A stretch of DNA of 34,759 nucleotides from an uncultured Acetatifactor sp. (GTDB lineage Bacteria; Bacillota; Clostridia; Lachnospirales; Lachnospiraceae), in NCBI GenBank assembly GCA_910577185.1, contig CAJTLR010000040.1, positions 1 to 34,759 of the forward strand, given 5' to 3'. A program made the position numbers and the translations under genes. The stretch's first letter is position 1, and every line of letters starts with the position of its first letter. The notes under the pieces were generated by a model. That model made no database searches. It saw only the letters and a list, made by a program, of their open reading frames with translations, and was not told the DNA's origin. Of this stretch, positions 1 through 6,750 are shown piece after piece.

Positions 1-15
1 AAGCAGCTGGGGACT

Positions 16-42
16 CACCGGCATAGCCGGTGGTTTATTTTT
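16..42 (+). terminator. Terminator-like hairpin at left edge, possibly the end of an inserted element
   Basis: A perfect 7-bp stem (16-22 with 26-32, loop ATA) is followed by a T-rich run to position 42. It has the form of a rho-independent terminator on the plus strand. It lies directly before the point where the acyl-CoA synthetase-like reading frame begins to match its family, so it may instead be the subterminal hairpin of an inserted element such as an IS200/IS605-type right end. The sequence to the left is outside the window, so the two cannot be separated. Confidence 0.45.
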
Positions 43-45
43 ACT

Positions 46-261
46 GTGACACAAACAGCTGCCATCCTTGAGGTCAAGGATGGCATGGAATGTTCCCGGG
101 ATGAGATTGAAACTTTCTGCAGGGAATTGCCCCGGTATAAGAGGCCAAAAGAAATTATTTTCAGCGAGATACCCCGAAACGCCACCGGCAAGATCGAGAA
201 ACCCCGGCTGCGCAGAATGTATGGGGCCGAGCGTCTGGTAGCACAGGAAAACCAGGGATAA
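46..261 (+). pseudogene. C-terminal remnant of an AMP-dependent acyl-CoA synthetase
   Basis: About 70 residues match the extreme C-terminus of ANL-family acyl-CoA synthetases. They include the pattern LPRYKRPKEIIF and then the IPRNATGKIEK motif carrying the conserved catalytic Lys of the A10 motif. Family members are about 450-550 aa, so nearly the whole enzyme is missing. The frame stays open back to position 1, but the residues encoded before about position 49 (HRHSRWFIF region) do not resemble the family. I therefore read this as a 5'-truncated remnant joined to other DNA, not a gene merely cut by the window edge. The GTG at 46 is only the first possible start and has no clear ribosome binding site. 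The stop is TAA at 259-261. Function is probably lost. Confidence 0.7.
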
Positions 262-284
262 GCGGAATATCTTCCTGACACCAC

Positions 285-319
285 GGGAAGCAGGACTGAC
301 ACGTCAGTTCCTGCTTCCC
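285..319. repeat. Long intergenic inverted repeat (hairpin) after the synthetase remnant
   Basis: Arms GGGAAGCAGG...ACTGAC and GTCAGT...CCTGCTTCCC pair over about 15 bp with one bulged base and a very short loop. There is no T-run on either side. It could stop or stabilise the 3' end of transcripts from either strand. It separates the synthetase remnant (plus) from the end of the mannosidase gene (minus). Confidence 0.55.
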
Positions 320-349
320 TCATGGAGCCTTCCAATGCTCCGGTTCTAT

Positions 350-440
350 CCATCCGGATCATTCCGCCAGCCAGGCCACTACCCAGCCGGATCATTCCAC
401 CCCGGCGCCTTCTGCCAGCCAGGCCACTGCCCGGCCGGCC
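350..440. repeat. Imperfect direct repeats in the intergenic spacer
   Basis: The motif GCCAGCCAGGCCACT occurs at about 370 and again at about 415, and CCGGATCATTCC occurs at about 354 and 388. Both are embedded in a C-rich, low-complexity spacer downstream of the mannosidase stop. Nothing in it looks coding. It is probably a slipped-strand duplication. Confidence 0.5.
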
Positions 441-483
441 AGGACATCCGGAAAAGAATGGGTCTGGAAATCCATTGTCATTC

Positions 484-3400
484 TCAATAATTCACCTTCA
501 CTGTCTTAATTTCAAACGCACGGAAATTCAGTGTCAGCTGCTGGGAGACAACATATTCTTTCTGTGTTTCCTCCAGCATGTTGGTTTCCGACAGTCCCTT
601 CACCGGGAACCCGAATGTGAGCGTCACTTTCTCTCCTGCTCCCTCGGCCTCATAAAGCCGCAGGATAAAGCTCCTTTCTTTGGAACCCTCCAGCGGTTTC
701 ACAGTCTCTATCATCACATGGTCACTGTCCACCGTCACCAGCCCCTTGTTTATGTCACCGGCTTCTTTTCCACCAATGACACTTGTGTCATAATCTTCCC
801 GGCCGGCCGTGCCAATGCTTCCTTCCACTACCAGGGGCCTTTCATTCAGCATATATGCCGGCTGAATCACATTTCCGGCAGACATGCTTCCCATATGAGG
901 CAGGAAGGAATATGTGCATTCGTGAATGCCCTTATCACCGCGGTAATCCGGCATACAGCCGCCCTTGTGGAGGGAAAGGCGCATCTGGGAATCCCTGACA
1001 CTGATGCCATATTTGCAGTCGTTCAGTAAAGCCGCCCCATAACGGGTCTCGGAAAGATCGGTATACTTGTGATTGGATACCTCAAATCTGGCTTTTTCAA
1101 TCTCCGTGTTGCGGTTGGTCACACGGCGGATATAGCCAAACTGTATTTCCTGGCTGGCATAATCCGTGTGAATTGTGGTGTCAAATGCCGTCTTCAGGAA
1201 CCGATGATCATCCTGCCAGTCAATTCTGGTTTCAAAGACCACCTGGGGAGAATCTGCGTGGAAAATCATATCCTGTTCCAGAGAAGATTTTGCACTCAGA
1301 CGGTATTTGCTGCGAATGCGGAATTCTACCGCCCCATCTGCCACAACCTGGCGGGACAGCAGCGCCGCGTCCTCCCGGAATTTGCTTTCGTAATCCGCGT
1401 CCACATCCCAGTTATCCCACCCCAGGGAAACCTCCTCTGCCATAAGGAAGGTATTCAGGGCATATCCTTCGCCCTTCAGTTCACGGCCATTCCTCTTATC
1501 CACAAAGGATTCCATATAACCCTTTTCATTGAAAGTCACTTTCACCGCGGGTGTCTCAAGAACCTCCCCGTCCATGGAGAATACAGAAGGCTCCTCCTGG
1601 TAATCCGCTGTCATTGAGAGAACCCTGCTGCCGAAAGCCGGAATTGTCACACCCATCACAGCCAGAAGCCGCCTGCCATCCCGGTCCTCCACTACCTGCT
1701 GACGATAATTGCCATCCACATAATATCCCTCAAAAGGAAGGTAGAGAACGTCGCTTCTGTCAAAGGAAAGCGTATTGACAACCGTGACGGTTTTGTTTTC
1801 TGTTTTCTGCGCCCATTTTTCCAACAGCCCCTCTGTCTCTTTCCGGGCCTCTTCCATAATATGGGACACCGCTTCCACGGCTTCGTCATGGGCCCTGGGA
1901 ATACAGGTTCCGGGCAGAATATCGTGGAACTGGTTTATCAGCATCTCATTGGTCAGCGGATCAATTTTCTCCGGCGAAACTGCCGCACCGCTGCGGACCG
2001 CATCCCACACCGTCAAAAACTCCAGGTCGCGGAGTGCAAACTCTGCTTTCCGGTTATTCCTCTTGATCACATGCTGGTTTGTCAGGGTTCCCCTGTGCAG
2101 CTCCAGATACAGTTCTCCGTTGTAAGTAGAAGGATCCGTGATATTCTGCTCCAGATCCTGCATAAACTTACTCACGGTAGTATGGGAGGCCCTGGGCATC
2201 CCCTCCATATCCTTCATTCTCTCCGCCATCTCAATCATACCGAATTCCGGACCGCCGCCCCCATCGCCGAAGCCGTAGGAGATCAGGCGCATGTTGGAAA
2301 CGGCACGTTCCTTTATGGTATTTTCCCCTGCTTCCAGCAAATTACTGGATATATTTTCCGGATCCGGCCAGATGTGGGTACGGTTAAAATGAACCAGCAC
2401 CTGGGAACCGTCTATTCCCTTCCAGTAAAACGTATCATAGGGAAAAACATTGGTGTCATTCCATGCCATTTTGGTGGTCAGGAAATACTTCACCCCGCAG
2501 CCCTGCATGATCTGGGGCAGGGAAGCGCTGTATCCAAAGGTGTCAGGCAGCCAGAAGGCATCTGAAGTAAAGTCAAAGTTCTCCCTTGTAAATTTCTGTC
2601 CCCACACAAACTGCCGTATCATGTATTCACCGGAGGGAATATTGCAGTCGCACTCAATCCATACCCCGCCGTTTGGCTCATACCTGCCTTCCGCCACTCT
2701 CTTTTTGATATCCTCAAAGAGCGCCGGGTACATTCTCTTGATAATGTCGCTGTGGTAAGCTGAGCTTTGTACAAAAGTATAATCCGGATACTGATCCATA
2801 AGGTTCATCTGGTTTGCATAGGTTCTGGCACATTTTTTCTCTGTCTCGCCCCTGTGCCACAGCCATGCGGTATCCATGTGGGAATGCCCGATCAGCCCGG
2901 CGTACGGTGCAGAGGAAGCGTTTTTCTCCCCCATCACCTTTTTCAGGATCTGTCCGGCCCGGCGGATCTGCCCGCGGAATACCTCCTGATCCTCATTTTC
3001 AAAATCATAGGAAATAAAATTGTGGATTTCCAGCATGGCACGCACAAAAGCAGCCCTGCGGAAACTGTTCTTGTCCAGCACCTTCACCATCTGATTGGCA
3101 GTCTTCAAATCAAAATAAAAGTCTGCCAGCTCTTCATCCTTCCGGCAGATGTTCACCGGATGATACTCAATGCGGTAATGCTTCTGGGCCTCAATCAGGA
3201 ACGGCTGCGTTCCCTTGATGTAGTGGTTGGCATAATATTCAAATGCCATCTCGATGGTCTTCCCGCCCTGAGCCTTTTTACAAAGCATGTCGCAGTAATG
3301 ATTGCCGTGGCTGTGCACAATCATCTTGGAGGCAAAATTGCCATAGGGCTTTCCATCCACCCACAGCATTCCCTCATATCCCCTGATTTTCGGGTAGACA

Positions 3401-3657
3401 AACAAAGTCTCCCCATCCAGTTCCCCGGGCACGGTGTAGCTGCCCTTAAACCAGCAGTAGATCCCTTCCCCCTCGAAGACGGTCCCGTCCTCGCAGGGCG
3501 TAAAGCAGGCATCCTCCGGCACATCATGATGGCTTCCATCCGTCAGGAAAGCCTTCATGGGCACGGTTCCCACTGTGTAAAATAATTTGGGCTCCAGCAT
3601 TTCCTCCAGTCGTTTCAGTTTCCCCAGCATTCTCTCAAGCTGCTTCTCTGTGTACAT
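484..3657 (-). CDS. Alpha-mannosidase, glycoside hydrolase family 38
   Basis: A 1057-aa enzyme expected to hydrolyse alpha-mannosidic bonds, probably in imported mannosides, in the cytoplasm (no signal peptide or membrane segment seen). The N-terminal ~240 residues form the usual beta-rich accessory region. The GH38 catalytic core starts at HSHMDTAW (about 257-264, zinc-binding His and Asp). It continues through WLPDTFGYS, whose Asp at about 372 is the expected nucleophile, and ELHRGTLTNQH. The C-terminal half matches the beta-sandwich domains of the family. Length is normal for bacterial GH38. The ATG at 3657 is chosen because GGGAGG lies 8 nt upstream; an in-frame GTG at 3699 lacks a site. 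The gene has its own promoter (3729-3756) and stands alone. The adjacent GH31 remnant suggests the locus once held more glycan-degrading genes. Confidence 0.93.
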   Translation of the reverse strand: MYTEKQLERMLGKLKRLEEMLEPKLFYTVGTVPMKAFLTDGSHHDVPEDACFTPCEDGTVFEGEGIYCWFKGSYTVPGELDGETLFVYPKIRGYEGMLWVDGKPYGNFASKMIVHSHGNHYCDMLCKKAQGGKTIEMAFEYYANHYIKGTQPFLIEAQKHYRIEYHPVNICRKDEELADFYFDLKTANQMVKVLDKNSFRRAAFVRAMLEIHNFISYDFENEDQEVFRGQIRRAGQILKKVMGEKNASSAPYAGLIGHSHMDTAWLWHRGETEKKCARTYANQMNLMDQYPDYTFVQSSAYHSDIIKRMYPALFEDIKKRVAEGRYEPNGGVWIECDCNIPSGEYMIRQFVWGQKFTRENFDFTSDAFWLPDTFGYSASLPQIMQGCGVKYFLTTKMAWNDTNVFPYDTFYWKGIDGSQVLVHFNRTHIWPDPENISSNLLEAGENTIKERAVSNMRLISYGFGDGGGGPEFGMIEMAERMKDMEGMPRASHTTVSKFMQDLEQNITDPSTYNGELYLELHRGTLTNQHVIKRNNRKAEFALRDLEFLTVWDAVRSGAAVSPEKIDPLTNEMLINQFHDILPGTCIPRAHDEAVEAVSHIMEEARKETEGLLEKWAQKTENKTVTVVNTLSFDRSDVLYLPFEGYYVDGNYRQQVVEDRDGRRLLAVMGVTIPAFGSRVLSMTADYQEEPSVFSMDGEVLETPAVKVTFNEKGYMESFVDKRNGRELKGEGYALNTFLMAEEVSLGWDNWDVDADYESKFREDAALLSRQVVADGAVEFRIRSKYRLSAKSSLEQDMIFHADSPQVVFETRIDWQDDHRFLKTAFDTTIHTDYASQEIQFGYIRRVTNRNTEIEKARFEVSNHKYTDLSETRYGAALLNDCKYGISVRDSQMRLSLHKGGCMPDYRGDKGIHECTYSFLPHMGSMSAGNVIQPAYMLNERPLVVEGSIGTAGREDYDTSVIGGKEAGDINKGLVTVDSDHVMIETVKPLEGSKERSFILRLYEAEGAGEKVTLTFGFPVKGLSETNMLEETQKEYVVSQQLTLNFRAFEIKTVKVNY

Positions 3658-3728
3658 TTCCAAGTCCTCCCATTCCAGTTCCGTATCTGTCTTTTGCACA
3701 GATCGCTTTCTGTCTCGAATATGGACTC

Positions 3729-3756
3729 ATTGTACCACAACCGCGGCGATTTGCAA
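3729..3756 (-). promoter_or_regulatory. SigA-type promoter of the alpha-mannosidase gene
   Basis: On the minus strand, TTGCAA (-35) and TACAAT (-10) are separated by 16 bp. The -10 lies about 70 nt before the mannosidase ATG. It matches the vegetative consensus at 4/6 and 5/6 positions. Confidence 0.6.
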
Positions 3757-3789
3757 TCCGTAAAATGAAAATACAAAAAAGTTTATTCA

Positions 3790-4527
3790 TCAGTCATAGT
3801 CTACGCTGACCAGACACAGCCCTTTGGCCAAAGCCGTGGGGCCGGCCTTCTGTCTGTCCGGGTTTTCCAGCACCGTCCGCACCTGTTCTGCCGTCATTCT
3901 GCCGCATCCCACCTCCAGCAGCGTCCCCACCATAATCCGCACCATATTCTGCAGAAAACCGTTTCCATGAAACAAGAAATGAATATAATCTCCTTTGTAC
4001 GTTATGTCAATTCTGTCAACCGTGCGCACGGTTGACTTTTTCATCCTGGGATTCACACAGAAATTCCGGAAATCATGCTGTCCTTTCAGCAACTTTGCCG
4101 CCTCCAGCATGGGTTCCAGATCCGGGGTCTCCTCCAGCCTGGTACAATATTTTCTGTCAAACACGGACTTGACTTTTCCCACATGGCAGGTGTACTGGTA
4201 TGTCTTTCCTATGGCATTGTACCTGGCGTGAAACCTGGGCGAGGCTTCCCGCACCTCCCTTACCGCAATATCCTCCGGCAGATAAGCATTCATATAATCC
4301 CGTATTTCCTCCGGAAAGCGCTCCGTCTCCAGGAAGGCATTGGCCACCATGCCCTTTGCATGGACGCCGCCGTCCGTGCGCCCGGCCCCGATAACCTCGA
4401 CTTCCCTGCCGCACATCCCTGTCAGCACATTTTCCAGTTTCCCCTGAATGGTATTTTTCTCCGGCAGACGCTGCCAGCCGTAATACCGGCTGCCGTCATA
4501 CTCTATCAGAAACTTATAGTTCTTCAT
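3790..4527 (-). CDS. truA: tRNA pseudouridine(38-40) synthase TruA
   Basis: A 245-aa protein that isomerises uridines 38-40 in the anticodon arm of tRNAs. It opens with KFLIEYDGSRYYGWQR, and the catalytic motif GAGRTDGGVHAKG carries the nucleophilic Asp at about residue 52. The later NFCVNPRMKKSTVRTV and GNGFLQNMVRIMVGTL segments are typical of TruA. Full length. The ATG at 4527 overlaps the TGA of the upstream S-component gene by one base (TGATG), so the two are probably translationally coupled. In Firmicutes truA is commonly found next to ECF transporter genes, which fits this arrangement. Confidence 0.96.
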   Translation of the reverse strand: MKNYKFLIEYDGSRYYGWQRLPEKNTIQGKLENVLTGMCGREVEVIGAGRTDGGVHAKGMVANAFLETERFPEEIRDYMNAYLPEDIAVREVREASPRFHARYNAIGKTYQYTCHVGKVKSVFDRKYCTRLEETPDLEPMLEAAKLLKGQHDFRNFCVNPRMKKSTVRTVDRIDITYKGDYIHFLFHGNGFLQNMVRIMVGTLLEVGCGRMTAEQVRTVLENPDRQKAGPTALAKGLCLVSVDYD

Positions 4528-5084
4528 CAGAATTCACTTCCTTCTTTTATCTTTCCTGCCTTTTTCAATACCTGTGTCACAGGAAGCGCAAGTATGCCGC
4601 CCAGCAGGGCCGTGACCAGCTGTGGCAGGGAAAAAGTGCCTGAAATGACTGTGGCCTGGGGCTCGGGCAGTCCCAGAATCACGGGCACCGCCAGCTTTAC
4701 AATGCCCAGATATAAGACCAGGAATTTTGCGGCTGCCGCAAACACCAAAACCGCCGCCTGTTCCATGTACTTTTTGCTGCCCCGGCACCACTTCCCGGCC
4801 AGAAGCCATACCGACACAAGTGTCAGATTTCCAAGAGCAATAAAAGGAATCAGACTCCAGAGTGGTCCGATTCCTGACAGCTTTGCCATAATCGGCGAAA
4901 TCACGGCCACGCAGGCTCCTGCCCCCAGCCCGCAGGACAAAACTGCCACAATCAGAATCGCATTTACCAAAGTTCCTGTGATAATTGTGTTTCCCAATGG
5001 CGCCGTCACTGCCTGAGCCGCCACCAGCAGCGCAATCAGCGCAGCCGTACGTGTTATCCAGAATATTTTGCTTTTTTGCTTCAT
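4527..5084 (-). CDS. ECF-type transporter substrate-binding (S) component, putative
   Basis: A 185-aa integral membrane protein with about five or six hydrophobic segments and few charged residues. It resembles the small S components that capture vitamins or other micronutrients for an energy-coupling-factor transporter. The substrate cannot be read from the sequence. No EcfA ATPase or EcfT gene is in the window, so it would rely on a shared ECF module encoded elsewhere. The ATG at 5084 is chosen because GGAGGG lies 7 nt upstream; an upstream in-frame start at 5123 lies within the preceding ORF. Its stop overlaps the truA start. It follows the GH31 stub by 22 nt and seems to be transcribed from that stub's promoter (5437-5465). 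Confidence 0.75.
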   Translation of the reverse strand: MKQKSKIFWITRTAALIALLVAAQAVTAPLGNTIITGTLVNAILIVAVLSCGLGAGACVAVISPIMAKLSGIGPLWSLIPFIALGNLTLVSVWLLAGKWCRGSKKYMEQAAVLVFAAAAKFLVLYLGIVKLAVPVILGLPEPQATVISGTFSLPQLVTALLGGILALPVTQVLKKAGKIKEGSEF

Positions 5085-5106
5085 GTTCCTACCCTCCGAT
5101 GTATTT

Positions 5107-5388
5107 TCAGGCGCAGCCGTCACTTGTGGAAAAAAACGGTTCCCACTTCACTGCCCTGCCGTTTCCATACTGCTTTACCCGCATGTCCCCTGTCTCAAGA
5201 ATCGCCGTATCCTCCTCCAGCCATGCCCTGGCGGCCGCTTCCCCCGGCATCAGCGTCCAGTTCTGCTCCTTCACCGGCCCCGAGGGGGATGCCTGAAAAC
5301 GGATACTGTTCCTGCCGCAGGCAGAAATCCTTCCCCATTCCCCTTCCCTGATAAAGTAGATGGCATTGTCTTTCACTTCGTACCTCAT
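5107..5388 (-). pseudogene. N-terminal stub of a glycoside hydrolase family 31 enzyme
   Basis: A 93-aa ORF starting MRYEVKDNAIYFIREGEWGR resembles the beginning of Clostridia GH31 alpha-glucosidase/alpha-xylosidase proteins (I recognise the pattern CGRNSIRFQASPSG...NWTLMP). Such enzymes are usually 650-800 aa, so the catalytic barrel is absent and the ORF ends in an unrelated tail (FFSTSDGCA). An AAGGAAGG site lies 5 nt before the ATG at 5388, and an apparent promoter lies at 5437-5465, so it may still be translated. The stop lies just before the ribosome binding site of the S-component gene. An internal deletion that fused the GH31 5' end to the transporter operon would explain this. The family assignment is from memory of the N-terminal pattern only. 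Confidence 0.6.
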
Positions 5389-5436
5389 ATCAACCTTCCT
5401 TTCCGAAAATACATCGCCGGTATTCATTCTCTTACC

Positions 5437-5465
5437 ATTTTACACATTTTCCCGGACAGATGCAA
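5437..5465 (-). promoter_or_regulatory. SigA-type promoter of the GH31 stub-S component-truA operon
   Basis: On the minus strand, TTGCAT and TAAAAT are separated by exactly 17 bp. The -35 hexamer directly abuts the 19-20 bp tandem array at 5466-5668, which places the array where upstream activator or operator sites would be. Confidence 0.6.
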
Positions 5466-5668
5466 CATCTGCCTGGGCAATGAATTTCTGCCCATGCGGA
5501 TGCCTTTCTGCCTGGGCAGTGCACTTCTGCCCATGCAGTGCACTTCTGCCCATGCAGTGCACTTCTGCCCATGCGGATGCCTTTCTCCCTGGGCAGTGAA
5601 TTTCTGCCCATGCAATGCCTTTCTGCCCAGGCAGTTCCATATCTCCCCATACGGATGCAATTTCTGCC
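5466..5668. repeat. Tandem array of about ten 19-20 bp units
   Basis: The motif YTTCTGCCC recurs at about 5486, 5506, 5525, 5544, 5563, 5583, 5602, 5621, 5640 and 5662. Two interleaved unit types are visible: CTTCTGCCCATGCAGTGCA, and a version containing the palindrome TGCCTGGGCA. The period is not a multiple of three, and all three minus-strand frames stay open because the unit has no stop in any frame. The ORFs over it are therefore artefacts. It lies between the AraC terminator and the operon promoter, which makes it a candidate regulatory array or a simple slippage repeat. Confidence 0.85.
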
Positions 5669-5683
5669 AGGAACAAAATACAC

Positions 5684-5706
5684 AAAAAAATCCCGGCACT
5701 GTCGGG
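5684..5706 (-). terminator. Rho-independent terminator of the AraC gene
   Basis: On the minus strand a CCCGAC/GCCGGG-type hairpin is followed by seven T residues, about 42 nt after the AraC-family stop codon. Confidence 0.75.
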
Positions 5707-5747
5707 TTTTCCGCCTCCAGCGCCAGGAAATTCCTGTTCTTCTTCCC

Positions 5748-6626
5748 TTATTTCTCGTTCACCGCAATCCAGATCTCGCAGGCATAATCCGGATCACTGA
5801 CCTGGTCCGAGGGATACACTTCCAGTTCTATCCCCTGGCCATACTCATATCTGCTGCTCTGGGGAAAAAACTCCGAGACAATTTTCCGGTACGTCTCCTC
5901 AAAGGCATCCGGCATCTTCCCCCGGCAGGGAAATACGGCAAAGGTCCGCGCCGGAATCTCCACAATCTCAAGCCCTTCCTCTTCCACCGGTCTGCCGTCG
6001 TACTCCACGCCAATGCCATAGGGAAATTCCTCTCCCTCCATCTCCGCCGAAAAACATATGCCCAGCAGTCCCTTCAGCCGGGGTTCCCCGGGGTAACAGT
6101 CCACCAGTTTCTTTGTGGTTCCATCTGCCGCACATTCCCTCCAGAATGCGGAAATATCTGCCGCAGCCGTTTCTTCCCCGGGCTTATGCACTGTCTTCCG
6201 TCTGCAGATCACCTGAAAAGCATCCATTTTTTCAATTCTGTAATCCATCATACTTCCTCCTGTCAGAATAAGTTTCACAGAAAGTCTGGAAAAGGATTTC
6301 ACATTACCGCCCCGCCTTGCTTCTGTGGGCGGAATACCGTGGAACCGCACAAAGGCACGGGTAAATCCTTCCGGCGTATCATATCCGTATTTCAGCGCAA
6401 TGTCTATGACCCTGGAATCCGTCTGAATCAGCTCCTCTGCCGCCAGGGAAAGGCGCCTCATCCGGATATAATCCCCCATGGAAAAACCGCACAGAATGCC
6501 GAACACCCTCTGAAAATGAAACGTGGACGAACAGGCCTCCTTCGCCGCAGCCTCATAATCTATTTCTTCCAGCATGTGTTCTTCCATATAATTGATTGCC
6601 CGCTGAATCCCTGTTATCCATTCCAC
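5748..6626 (-). CDS. AraC-family regulator with GyrI-like effector-binding domain
   Basis: A 292-aa predicted transcription factor. Residues 1-105 form the double helix-turn-helix DNA-binding domain (SSTFHFQRVFGILCGFSMGDY, then ALKYGYDTPEGFTRAFVRFHG). After a linker, residues from about 125 to the end form a GyrI/SOUL-like small-molecule-binding domain beginning MDYRIEKMDAFQVI. This order is that of Rob-like regulators that sense hydrophobic or multidrug ligands. The start is GTG at 6626, supported by GGAGG 8 nt upstream. The gene is followed by its own terminator and a repeat array next to the S-component operon promoter, so that operon is a plausible target. Its stop-to-start distance from the Roco gene is 124 bp. 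The ligand is unknown. Confidence 0.9.
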   Translation of the reverse strand: MEWITGIQRAINYMEEHMLEEIDYEAAAKEACSSTFHFQRVFGILCGFSMGDYIRMRRLSLAAEELIQTDSRVIDIALKYGYDTPEGFTRAFVRFHGIPPTEARRGGNVKSFSRLSVKLILTGGSMMDYRIEKMDAFQVICRRKTVHKPGEETAAADISAFWRECAADGTTKKLVDCYPGEPRLKGLLGICFSAEMEGEEFPYGIGVEYDGRPVEEEGLEIVEIPARTFAVFPCRGKMPDAFEETYRKIVSEFFPQSSRYEYGQGIELEVYPSDQVSDPDYACEIWIAVNEK

Positions 6627-6750
6627 ATCCGGTTCCTCCTCTGTGATTTCATTCTACCAAAAGGCACCGGGCACTTCCTGATATTTCATGCTTTCCGGTA
6701 TCAATTGTGCATCCCCGTCCCCTGTTCCCGGCGCCGCTGCCCCAAAAAGA

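Noticed and set aside
1861..2565. Long plus-strand ORF opposite the alpha-mannosidase (also 322-1029, 2767-3585)
   Set aside because: Antisense shadows of a clear GH38 coding sequence, rich in His, Pro and Arg as expected from reverse-frame reading.
5466..5668. CRISPR array
   Set aside because: Units are contiguous and near-identical with no unique spacers of constant length, and no cas genes are present. The same applies to 19507-19746.
5424..5699. Three overlapping minus-strand ORFs of 81-91 codons
   Set aside because: They arise from the 19-20 bp repeat unit, which lacks stops in every frame, and have no ribosome binding sites.
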